Source: an uncultured Eubacteriales bacterium (GTDB taxonomy: Bacteria > Bacillota > Clostridia > Oscillospirales > Oscillospiraceae). From it: a stretch of DNA of 5,710 nucleotides. Made by a program: the position numbers and the translations under genes. The stretch spans positions 1 through 5,710 of the forward strand of contig OMQS01000149.1 in the NCBI GenBank assembly GCA_900313295.1, in the 5' to 3' direction. Positions 1 to 5,700 of the stretch are shown here, piece by piece (the stretch's first letter is position 1; each line of letters starts with the position of its first letter). Under the pieces are notes generated by a model. That model saw only the letters and a program-made list of their open reading frames with translations. It had not been told where the DNA came from and did not search any database.

Positions 1-2525
1 CCCTTCTTCTCCACCAGAATGCTGTTGATGGGCGGGACTTTGTCGGCGCGGAACAGACCCAGCGTGCCGTATTTGGCGCTGGGAATGCAGTCATACAGCG
101 GGTAGTGCTCCGTCAGGGTGAAGCCCAGCGCCATGGCCACGCCGCCTTCGATTTGCCCCTCACAGTTGAGGGGGTTGATGGCCTTGCCCACAAAGTGCGC
201 TGCGTCGATCTCCTTGATGGTGCCGTCGTCATTGAGCACGCAGACCTGCGTGGCATAGCCGTAGGCCACATGGCTGACAGGGTTTTCCACATCCTGCGCG
301 CCCAGAGGATCCGTCTTGGCTAGATATTCGCCGTAAAACTCCTGCCCCTCTAGCTTTTTCCAATCTGCCTGCACGCCTTCCGGCAGCTCTGTGCCCACAT
401 GGCCGTCGCCGCAGTTTTCCCCGGGGAGATCACGCAGTTCGGCAACGTTGGCAATGCCTGTATAGTCAGATACCCTTACATCTGCTCCGGCGGCAGCCAG
501 CAGCTTTTGGCAGGCGCGGCGGCAGGCTTCGCCGGTGACGAGGGTCTGGCGGGAGCCGGAGGTGGTGCCGGAATCCGGCGCATCCACGTTGTTGGCGGCT
601 TCATATACGATGTCCTTGCGGTCGCAGTGGAGCATGGTGCCCACGATCTGGGTCAGCACAGTGCCAAGACCCTGCCCGATGCAGGAAGCGCCACTGCGGA
701 TGTGGAGCTTGCCGTCCTTTACCGCCACAATGCAGCGGCCGGTGTCGGGAATGCCCACGCCCACGCCGGCATTCTTCATGGCGCAGGCGATGCCCACGTT
801 TTCATTATTTTCACAAATATCCTTCACGGCCTCCAGCGTTTCCACAAGCCCTGTGGAGGGGGGAGCGATCTGGCCGTTGGGCAAGGTCTGCCCGGGGCGA
901 ATGGCATTGCGGTAGCGGATCTCCCAAGGGGAAATGCCCAGCTCGTGTGCCATTTTGGTGAGGGTCATCTCCATGGCGAAGCAGGTCTGAGTCACGCCGA
1001 AGCCGCGGAAGGCACCGGCCGGCGGGTTGTTGGTGTAGTAGGCGCGGCCGGTGATCTCAAAATTCTCATAGTGATAGGGGCCGGCGGCATGGGTGCAGGC
1101 TCGCTCCAGCACAGGGCCGCCCAGCGAGGCATAGGCGCCGGTGTCAGCGATGACCTCCGCCTTCACGCCCTGAATAAGGCCGTCATTATTGCAGCCCATG
1201 GTGATGGTCACCTTCATGGGGTGGCGCTTGGGGTGAACGAGGATGCTCTCCTGTCGGGTGAGCTTCACCTTCACAGGGCGGCCGGACAGATAGGCGATCA
1301 GCGCAGCGTGGTGCTGAACGGTCATGTCCTCTTTGCCGCCGAAGCCGCCGCCCACCAGCATATTGGTGACATGGACTTTCTCCTTGGGAATGCCCAGCAT
1401 AATAGAGGTTTCCCGCGCGGTGTCGTAGGTGCCCTGATCGGTGGAGAGAATGGTCACGCCGTCCCCCTCCCGATAGGCCACGGCGCACTCCGGCTCCAGA
1501 AAAGCGTGCTCTGTATAGGGCGTTTCGTAGTGGTACATCAGCACATAGTCCGCATCCCGAATGGCCTGATCGGCGTTGCCGCGGGACACATGCTTTTCGC
1601 AGAGCAGATTGCCGGACTCATGCACCAGCGGCGCAAAGGGCTGGGCTGCATAAGTGGGGCTGAACACCGGCTTCAGCGGCTCATACTCCACCTCCACCAG
1701 CTTTTTTGCCTTTTCCAATATCTCCGGCGTTTCCGCCGCCACAAGGCAGATGGCATCACCCAGATAATGCGTGATCTTGCCCACGGGGATCATGGCGTCC
1801 CAGTCCTGCATGAGATGGCCGACCTTCACTTGGCCGGGAATGTCCTCCGCGGTGTAAACGCCGACGACCCCGGGCAGCGCCTCGGCCTTTTCCTTGTGGA
1901 TGGCCAGCACTCTGGCACGGGGGTACTTGCTGCGCACGGCGCTGCCGTAGAGCATGCCGTCGAGATAAATATCGTCCGGATATTTACCGGTGCCGAGGAC
2001 TTTCTCCTGTGCGTCAATGCGGGGCATGGCCTCGCCCACACGGGCGCAGCCCTCCTCCTGCGGGATCTGCCTGCCGCTGCGGAAGGCCTCCGCCGCCAGC
2101 AGGATGGCGTCAATGATCTTTTTATAACCCGTGCAGCGGCAGATATTGTTGCGGATGGCAAAGGCCGCCTCCTCACGGGTTGGCTCCGGATTTACGTCCA
2201 GCAGCGCCTTAGCGGAAATGACCATGCCGGGAATGCAGAAGCCGCACTGCACGGCGCCGGCCTTGCCGAAGGCCCAAGTGTAGACCTCCTTTTCCCTGTC
2301 GCTCAGACCCTCAACGGTGATGATGCGGTGCCCCTCCAGCTTGTCGGTGGAGGGCACGCAGGCTTTCGTGGCCTTGCCGTCAATGAGGACATGGCAGGTG
2401 CCGCAGGCGCCCTCGCTGCAGCCGTCCTTTACGGAGGTCAGACGCAGCTCGTCCCGCAAAAAACGCAGCAATTTCTGGTTCTTTTCCGCCGTCACCAGTT
2501 GACCGTTGACATAGAATGAAGCCAT
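1..2525 (-). CDS. xdh: Selenium-dependent xanthine dehydrogenase-type molybdenum hydroxylase (3' end off window)
   Basis: Partial gene: 841 codons from ATG at 2525 run off the left edge with no stop. Residues 1-75 form a plant-type [2Fe-2S] domain (C36, C41, C44, C56). Residues 80-150 form the second, helical [2Fe-2S] domain (C94, C97, C129, C131 in CRCTG). From about 165 onward is the molybdopterin-cytosine-dinucleotide-binding hydroxylase part, with GGGFGGKED at 392-400, AFRGFG at 505-510, GQGLGT at 617-622 and EGQIEGG at 789-795. This fused order without an FAD domain is that of Desulfovibrio gigas aldehyde oxidoreductase (about 907 aa) and of the clostridial selenium-dependent xanthine dehydrogenase family, which the NAGVGVGIPDTGRC stretch at 585-598 resembles most. 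Such enzymes hydroxylate purines such as xanthine in the cytoplasm; the exact substrate is inferred. Selenium in this family is a labile ligand, and no in-frame UGA is present. The catalytic glutamate (E869 in D. gigas) should lie just beyond the edge. The start is supported by AAGGAGA at 2533-2539. Confidence 0.9.
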   Translation of the reverse strand, partial: MASFYVNGQLVTAEKNQKLLRFLRDELRLTSVKDGCSEGACGTCHVLIDGKATKACVPSTDKLEGHRIITVEGLSDREKEVYTWAFGKAGAVQCGFCIPGMVISAKALLDVNPEPTREEAAFAIRNNICRCTGYKKIIDAILLAAEAFRSGRQIPQEEGCARVGEAMPRIDAQEKVLGTGKYPDDIYLDGMLYGSAVRSKYPRARVLAIHKEKAEALPGVVGVYTAEDIPGQVKVGHLMQDWDAMIPVGKITHYLGDAICLVAAETPEILEKAKKLVEVEYEPLKPVFSPTYAAQPFAPLVHESGNLLCEKHVSRGNADQAIRDADYVLMYHYETPYTEHAFLEPECAVAYREGDGVTILSTDQGTYDTARETSIMLGIPKEKVHVTNMLVGGGFGGKEDMTVQHHAALIAYLSGRPVKVKLTRQESILVHPKRHPMKVTITMGCNNDGLIQGVKAEVIADTGAYASLGGPVLERACTHAAGPYHYENFEITGRAYYTNNPPAGAFRGFGVTQTCFAMEMTLTKMAHELGISPWEIRYRNAIRPGQTLPNGQIAPPSTGLVETLEAVKDICENNENVGIACAMKNAGVGVGIPDTGRCIVAVKDGKLHIRSGASCIGQGLGTVLTQIVGTMLHCDRKDIVYEAANNVDAPDSGTTSGSRQTLVTGEACRRACQKLLAAAGADVRVSDYTGIANVAELRDLPGENCGDGHVGTELPEGVQADWKKLEGQEFYGEYLAKTDPLGAQDVENPVSHVAYGYATQVCVLNDDGTIKEIDAAHFVGKAINPLNCEGQIEGGVAMALGFTLTEHYPLYDCIPSAKYGTLGLFRADKVPPINSILVEKK

Positions 2526-2583
2526 TACAATTTCTCCTTCGGTATGTATACTCTATACAGCGCCCGCTGCGTATCATGTTATC

Positions 2584-2598
2584 CAGTGTATTATACTG
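2584..2598. promoter_or_regulatory. Imperfect palindrome covering the xdh -10 box (candidate operator)
   Basis: CAGTGTA and TATACTG (one mismatch) flank a single central base and enclose the TATAAT -10 element. Downstream in the leader, 2546-2558 is a second dyad, GTATA-N3-TATAC, with perfect 5-bp arms. Palindromes over a -10 box are typical repressor sites, but short AT-rich dyads also arise by chance. No regulator is encoded in the window, so the operator role is only suggested. Confidence 0.3.
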
Positions 2599-2618
2599 TA
2601 TTCTTTGTTTTTTCGCAA
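2590..2618 (-). promoter_or_regulatory. Sigma-A-like promoter for the xanthine dehydrogenase gene
   Basis: Read on the minus strand this is TTGCGA (2613-2618), a 17-bp spacer, then a perfect TATAAT (2590-2595). Transcription would start near 2583, giving a leader of about 58 nt before the ATG at 2525. A purine-rich, A-rich tract (2632-2650) lies further upstream and could act like an UP element. The -35 matches consensus at four of six positions; the -10 and spacing are ideal. This makes the gene an independent unit rather than a read-through product of radA. Confidence 0.7.
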
Positions 2619-2708
2619 GAAGCGGCCACTATTTTCTTTCTTCTTTTTTCAGATGAACGCTTTTGCGGTTCCGGCGGCGCAGGAGCCTGATCCCGCGCCT
2701 GCGGCATG

Positions 2709-2757
2709 AAAGCGCCCCTATGCGGTACTTCCAGTTTTCCTGCATAGGGGGCGTTTT
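2709..2757 (-). terminator. Hairpin downstream of radA, probable terminator
   Basis: The arms CGCCCCTATGC (2713-2723) and GCATAGGGGGCG (2742-2753) pair over 11 bp with one bulged G, and flanking A and T runs extend the stem. The loop is about 18 nt. It begins 17 bases past the radA stop and lies before the xdh promoter, where a radA terminator is expected. On the minus strand the T-run after the stem is short (CTTTC), while on the plus strand it is TTTTATT. It therefore looks better as a terminator in the plus direction, although no plus-strand gene leads into it. It may work in both directions. Confidence 0.5.
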
Positions 2758-2773
2758 ATTCACTTGCCGAGAG

Positions 2774-4144
2774 TCACAGCCGGTCGTGCGCCAAAAGCTG
2801 CAGCACCTGCCCGATGTTTTTTACGGGAATGAGCTGCAGCCCGTCCGGTGCGCGGAGCATATCCCCCTGCTGCGCCGGCACTATACATTTGTCAAAGCCC
2901 AACCGATGCACCTCGCTCAGCCGCTGCGGGACATGACTGACGCTGCGCACCTCGCCGGAAAGCCCTACCTCCCCGATAGCCGCCAGCTTTGCGGGAACGG
3001 GCTTGTCCAGATAGCTGGAGGCTATGGCTACAAGGGTGGCCAGATCGGCCGCAGGCTCGTCCAGCGTCAGACCGCCGATGATATTGAAAAACGCATCGCA
3101 CTGGGACATGCGCAGCCTGCCGCGCTTTTCCAGCACAGCCAGGAGCATGGAAGCGCGGTTGGAGTCCAGCCCGTTGCAGGTGCGGCGGGGATAATTGGCG
3201 TTGGTGGGTGCCAGTAAAGCCTGCACCTCCGCAAGCACGGGGCGCGCACCCTCCATAACGCAGGTGACGCAGGAGCCGGGGGCGTCCTCCGGCCGACCGG
3301 AGAGCAGCATTTCCGAGGGGTTTTCCACCTCGCGCAAACCGCAGTCCAGCATTTCAAACACGCCGATCTCATTGGTGGCGCCGAAGCGGTTCTTGGCCGC
3401 CCGAAGGATTCGATAGGCCATGTGCTGCTCGCCTTCAAAATACAGCACGCAGTCCACCATGTGCTCCAGTACCTTGGGGCCGGCAATGAAGCCGTCCTTG
3501 TTCACATGGCCGATGACGAATACAGTGATGCTTCCCTCCTTGGCCAGCTGCATGAGCTTCATGGTACAGTCCTTCACCTGCCCCACGCTGCCGGCCGGAG
3601 AGTTCAGCTCTTCGTTATACAGGGTCTGTATGGAGTCCACGATGAGCACCTCCGGCTGCTCCTCGTTCACACACTCCAGCACATCGCCGAGATTCGTTTC
3701 CGAGAGCACATAGAGGTTTTTGCTCTCCACATGCAGACGCTTGGCTCGGAGCTTTAGCTGATGGACGGATTCCTCGCCGGATACGTAGAGCACACGAAAC
3801 TGCTCCCCCAGCTTTTTGCAGATCTGCAGCATCAGCGTGGATTTGCCGATGCCCGGAGCGCCACCCACCAGCACAAGGGACCCTTTCACGGCACCACCGC
3901 CCAAAACGCGATCCAATTCTCCCATTCCGGTGGAGAATCTGATCTCCTCGCCGCTGCTCAAATCTGTAATGCTTTCTGCCTTTACAGTACGCACGTTTGC
4001 AAGCAGTCTGCCCTTTCCGGCGGCCTTTTTTTCCTCCGGCTGCTCCACTATGGAGTTCCACGCGCCGCAGACGCTGCAGCGACCTGCCCACTTAGGCGAT
4101 TCGTTGCCACACTCGGTGCAATAGAACAGCGTTTTTGCTTTCAT
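2774..4144 (-). CDS. radA: DNA repair protein RadA (Sms)
   Basis: Full-length RadA of 456 aa, the usual family size. The N-terminus has the C4 zinc finger (C9, C12, C23, C26). The RecA-like ATPase core follows with Walker A GGAPGIGKST (94-103), Walker B VLIVDS (166-171) and the RadA signature KNRFG (251-255). Residues from about 300 form the Lon-protease-like C-terminal domain with GEVGLSGEVR (391-400), which in RadA is thought to be structural rather than proteolytic. RadA is a cytoplasmic branch-migration motor that helps process recombination intermediates during repair and transformation. The start codon lies 3 nt after the cwlD stop, and its GGAG ribosome binding site (4154-4157, 9-nt spacing) sits inside the last cwlD codons, so the two genes are very probably co-transcribed and translationally coupled. 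In many Firmicutes radA follows clpC in the ctsR operon; here it follows a sporulation amidase instead. All key motifs are intact. Confidence 0.97.
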   Translation of the reverse strand: MKAKTLFYCTECGNESPKWAGRCSVCGAWNSIVEQPEEKKAAGKGRLLANVRTVKAESITDLSSGEEIRFSTGMGELDRVLGGGAVKGSLVLVGGAPGIGKSTLMLQICKKLGEQFRVLYVSGEESVHQLKLRAKRLHVESKNLYVLSETNLGDVLECVNEEQPEVLIVDSIQTLYNEELNSPAGSVGQVKDCTMKLMQLAKEGSITVFVIGHVNKDGFIAGPKVLEHMVDCVLYFEGEQHMAYRILRAAKNRFGATNEIGVFEMLDCGLREVENPSEMLLSGRPEDAPGSCVTCVMEGARPVLAEVQALLAPTNANYPRRTCNGLDSNRASMLLAVLEKRGRLRMSQCDAFFNIIGGLTLDEPAADLATLVAIASSYLDKPVPAKLAAIGEVGLSGEVRSVSHVPQRLSEVHRLGFDKCIVPAQQGDMLRAPDGLQLIPVKNIGQVLQLLAHDRL

Positions 4145-4147
4145 GGC

Positions 4148-4864
4148 TCATCTCTCCATTCTCTCTTGTAAATATCCCGAAACGATGGCGGCGCAAAGCC
4201 GACGCTGGTGGTCGTCCGTTTGCAGGAGCTTAGCCTCCGACGCATTGGACATGAAACCGCACTCCACCAAGATCCCGGGACTATTGATGTTTTTCATAAG
4301 GAAGATCGAGCTGTCGATCTGTTTTGCATTTTTTGTATTGCCATGATTTATGGCGCTATTCAGCGCCTGCTGCACGGAGACCGCTGTCTGCCGCGCCGGC
4401 TCAATGGCATTATAAAACACCTGTGCGCCTTTGGCTTTTGAGCCCGGCAGGCTGTTTTGATGGATGCTGATGAGGAAGCTCCCCTGCGTTTTATTCACCA
4501 GCTTCACTCGATTATTCAGATCGGAGACCTTCTTCTCCCGCAGGGTCTGCGCCTCCGGAGAGTAGATGGCATCCTCGCCCTCTCGGGTCATAATGGCCGT
4601 CTGCCCTGTGAATATAAAAAGCAGGTGTGTCTTTTGGGAAATGGCAAGATTGATATTGCTTTCCGGCACACCCGCAGCGGACACCGCGCCGCCATCCTCC
4701 CCGCCGTGACCTGCGTCCAGAACGATCACCCGCTGCTCCTTAACGTTTTTCGGAGAAAGCGCTTGTTTTTCCTGACGGATAAACAGGAATCCCGATGCCG
4801 CTGCGGCTAGAAACACAGCTCCAAAAACAAAAGCAACTGTTCTTTTTTTCAGCAGTATGATCAC
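4148..4864 (-). CDS. cwlD: N-acetylmuramoyl-L-alanine amidase, CwlD-like
   Basis: A 238-aa protein from the preferred GTG start. A basic stretch (KKR) is followed by one hydrophobic segment at about residues 10-29, a membrane anchor or signal peptide, and then an Amidase_3 domain filling the rest. Zinc and catalytic residues are visible, numbered from the GTG: H53 in VLDAGHGGEDGG, E68 in GVPESNINLA, H135 in ISIHQNS and E201 in ILVECGFMSN. Amidase_3 enzymes cut the amide between MurNAc and the stem peptide. In Bacillus, CwlD does this during formation of muramic-delta-lactam in spore cortex, which germination lytic enzymes need. Size, single-domain form, the sigma-E-like promoter and the divergent cotJ genes all favour CwlD over a vegetative autolysin. 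The frame stays open to an ATG at 4888 (246 aa), but that codon lacks a ribosome binding site and overlaps the proposed -10 box. The final codons contain the radA ribosome binding site. Confidence 0.85.
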   Translation of the reverse strand: MIILLKKRTVAFVFGAVFLAAAASGFLFIRQEKQALSPKNVKEQRVIVLDAGHGGEDGGAVSAAGVPESNINLAISQKTHLLFIFTGQTAIMTREGEDAIYSPEAQTLREKKVSDLNNRVKLVNKTQGSFLISIHQNSLPGSKAKGAQVFYNAIEPARQTAVSVQQALNSAINHGNTKNAKQIDSSIFLMKNINSPGILVECGFMSNASEAKLLQTDDHQRRLCAAIVSGYLQERMER

Positions 4865-4871
4865 AGCGCCA

Positions 4872-4880
4872 CTCCCCTTT
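4872..4880 (-). promoter_or_regulatory. Ribosome binding site deciding the GTG start of cwlD
   Basis: On the minus strand this reads AAAGGGGAG, ending 7 nt before the GTG at 4864. No comparable purine-rich site precedes the in-frame ATG at 4888. The spacing is ideal for the GTG, which gives a conventional signal-anchor N-terminus. Confidence 0.6.
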
Positions 4881-4886
4881 CGGGTC

Positions 4887-4915
4887 ATTGTATGCGCTGC
4901 TCTGCTTGTTCATTC
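4887..4915 (-). promoter_or_regulatory. Sigma-E-like sporulation promoter for cwlD-radA
   Basis: The minus strand carries CATACAAT (4887-4894), an exact match to the Bacillus sigma-E -10 consensus CATACAHT. It is preceded after 14 bp by GAATGAA (4909-4915), which matches the first four positions of the KMATATT -35. Transcription would start near 4880-4882, downstream of the ATG at 4888 and just before the ribosome binding site of the GTG start. In B. subtilis cwlD is expressed in the sporulating cell under late sigma factors including sigma-E, so the match makes biological sense. A weak sigma-A-like -10 (TATGAT or TAGAAT, 4912-4922) lies just upstream without a convincing -35; it could provide vegetative expression of radA. 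Confidence 0.55.
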
Positions 4916-4968
4916 TATCATATTTGTCCTGAATTTGGAATCCCCTGTCCCCGATTCTTTTGTTTCCG

Positions 4969-4976
4969 CATAAAAT
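4969..4976 (+). promoter_or_regulatory. Candidate sigma-E-like -10 box for the cotJ genes
   Basis: CATAAAAT matches the CATACAHT sigma-E -10 at seven of eight positions. It would give a leader of about 40 nt before the TTG at 5023. No good -35 is seen at the expected 14-15 bp upstream, where the sequence is C-rich. The cotJ operon of B. subtilis is sigma-E dependent, which supports the guess, but the sequence evidence alone is modest. Confidence 0.35.
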
Positions 4977-4980
4977 GGAG

Positions 4981-4997
4981 TGTTCCAAATCGGAACA
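4981..4997. repeat. Short perfect inverted repeat in the cotJ leader
   Basis: TGTTCC and GGAACA, separated by 5 nt, form a perfect 6-bp dyad immediately downstream of the proposed cotJ -10 box. Part of it, TTCCAAAT (4983-4990), is also the exact reverse complement of ATTTGGAA (4933-4940) on the cwlD side of the same intergenic region. It could be an operator or a 5' mRNA hairpin; the function is unknown. Confidence 0.4.
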
Positions 4998-5007
4998 AAA
5001 CCCTATG

Positions 5008-5013
5008 AGGAGG
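5008..5013 (+). promoter_or_regulatory. Ribosome binding site supporting a TTG start
   Basis: A canonical AGGAGG sits 9 nt before the TTG at 5023. The first in-frame ATG, at 5041, is 27 nt away, too far to use this site. TTG is therefore the more likely start of the coat-protein gene. Confidence 0.65.
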
Positions 5014-5022
5014 AATTGAATT

Positions 5023-5496
5023 TTGTATTCGGAAAAATCTATGGCCGGAATGGCGCCCGCTCCTTCTGCCGGCTGCTCTGCGCAGCAAGGCTCGCTGCCG
5101 GGAGCCTGCGCCTCCTTGGCTTTTCCCTATGTCCCCATGCAGGGCAACAACCCGAAGCGGTATGACAAACGGGAGGCGCTGCAGCAGGGCACGCTGTTTC
5201 CGGGGCTGGATCTGCCCTTTCATCGGGAGCTGAAAAGCCGCTTTCCCGCCGTGAACAGCGCGCAGTCTGAGCTGATGGCGCTGGATTTTGCGGTGGATGA
5301 GCTGGGGCTGTACCTGACTACACATGCCGACGACAAGGAGGCTCTTGCGCTGTACTGGGAGTATATCGGGCTGGCGCAAGAGGGGCGCAAGCGCTATCAG
5401 GAGATGTATGGCCCCCTGCTGCAAACGGACATCACGCCCGGCAGCTACCGCTGGCTGAATGACCCATGGCCTTGGGACGAAGGAGGAAATAGCTGA
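5023..5496 (+). CDS. CotJA-CotJB fusion spore coat protein
   Basis: A 157-aa protein that carries both small coat proteins of the cotJ operon in one chain. Residues 31-66 resemble CotJA: YVPMQ (36-40), a short YDKREAL turn, then GTLFPGLDLPF (56-66). Residues 80-151 resemble CotJB: LMALDFAVDELGLYL (84-98), the TTHADD turn, EMYGPLL (127-133) and the closing DPWPWDE (147-153). The first 30 residues are rich in Ala, Ser, Pro and Cys and match no domain I know. CotJA and CotJB of B. subtilis are about 82 and 87 aa and separate, so the combined length fits a direct fusion. No frame break or internal stop is visible at the join (about 67-80). These proteins help deposit CotJC in the inner spore coat in the mother cell. 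The stop overlaps the cotJC start (TGATG), so the genes are coupled. The domain assignment rests on recalled family motifs. Confidence 0.85.
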   Translation: MYSEKSMAGMAPAPSAGCSAQQGSLPGACASLAFPYVPMQGNNPKRYDKREALQQGTLFPGLDLPFHRELKSRFPAVNSAQSELMALDFAVDELGLYLTTHADDKEALALYWEYIGLAQEGRKRYQEMYGPLLQTDITPGSYRWLNDPWPWDEGGNS

Positions 5497-5675
5497 TGTT
5501 TGTGTATGAAAAAAAGCTGCAGTATCCGGTGCGCATCGCCAATCCCAATCCGAAGCTGGCGTCCATGATAATTTCGCAATACGGAGGACGTTATACCAGT
5601 AAACTACGATACAGAGGCAAACGAAAAAATAAGGCTCTCACGCAAATGAGAGCCTTATTTTTTTCATATTGTTGA
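5496..5675 (+). pseudogene. cotJC: cotJC 5' fragment (spore-coat manganese catalase), interrupted after codon 31
   Basis: ATG at 5496 shares its A with the preceding TGA, and AGGAGG lies at 5481-5486 with 9-nt spacing. The N-terminus MFVYEKKLQYPVRI followed by NPNPKLASMIISQYGG is that of CotJC, a manganese-catalase-family coat protein of roughly 190 aa or more. In intact relatives QYGG is followed by a PDGE-like stretch and the di-manganese helical bundle. Here the similarity stops at codon 31 (about 5588). The frame then reads 28 unrelated, basic residues (beginning RYTSKLRYRG) to a TGA at 5673-5675, and the end of that tail is translated straight through the terminator hairpin. No metal ligand is retained, so the 59-aa product cannot be a catalase. 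Either the gene is broken or it is interrupted by an element whose removal would restore it. Confidence 0.85.
5624..5664. terminator. Strong bidirectional Rho-independent terminator
   Basis: A perfect 17-bp stem (5624-5640 with 5647-5663) closes a 6-nt loop, CGCAAA. Its core is AAGGCTCTCA/TGAGAGCCTT. Seven Ts (5658-5664) follow on the plus strand and, read from the other side, six Ts on the minus strand (5624-5629). It would stop transcription in both directions, including any transcript from the truncated cotJC. Confidence 0.9.
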
Positions 5676-5700
5676 CAACGCTCAGCTTATGCACTTTATG
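5672..5700 (+). promoter_or_regulatory. Weak candidate promoter reading right, out of the window
   Basis: A perfect TTGACA (5672-5677) lies just past the terminator, followed after 17 bp by TTTATG (5695-5700), which matches TATAAT at only three of six positions. The position after a terminator is suggestive, but the -10 is poor and no gene start is visible before the edge. Confidence 0.2.

Noticed and set aside
399..2519. A 706-codon open frame on the plus strand opposite the xanthine dehydrogenase gene
   Set aside because: The minus strand encodes a clear, motif-complete enzyme over the same bases. The antisense frame matches no family I know, has a skewed Ala/Gly/His composition, and is open because of the high GC at codon third positions.
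2526..2583. A possible purine riboswitch in the xdh leader
   Set aside because: The leader is only about 58 nt from the predicted start, and I see none of the conserved purine-riboswitch loop sequences; only short dyads are present.
2678..2703. A CGCAGG/CCTGCG inverted repeat between radA and xdh
   Set aside because: Only 6 bp of pairing with a 14-nt loop in GC-rich sequence and no T-run; likely chance.
2663..3217. A plus-strand 184-codon frame covering the 3' end of radA
   Set aside because: It lies antisense to conserved RadA sequence and runs through the intergenic hairpin. No ribosome binding site or family resemblance.
3422..4171. Several plus- and minus-strand frames of about 100-160 codons within radA
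   Set aside because: All overlap the intact RadA frame, which carries every expected motif; these are alternative-frame shadows.
4740..4988. A minus-strand 82-codon frame starting upstream of cwlD
   Set aside because: It overlaps the cwlD N-terminus in another frame, has no ribosome binding site and no family resemblance.
4918..5424. A minus-strand 168-codon frame opposite the coat-protein gene
   Set aside because: The plus-strand frame has a strong ribosome binding site and recognisable CotJA and CotJB motifs. The antisense product looks like low-complexity GC-driven sequence.
5588..5640. A group II intron or IS200/IS605-type end at the cotJC breakpoint
   Set aside because: The junction lacks a GTGYG intron start. 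The only hairpin nearby is a perfect stem with T-runs, which is better explained as a terminator than as a transposon end.
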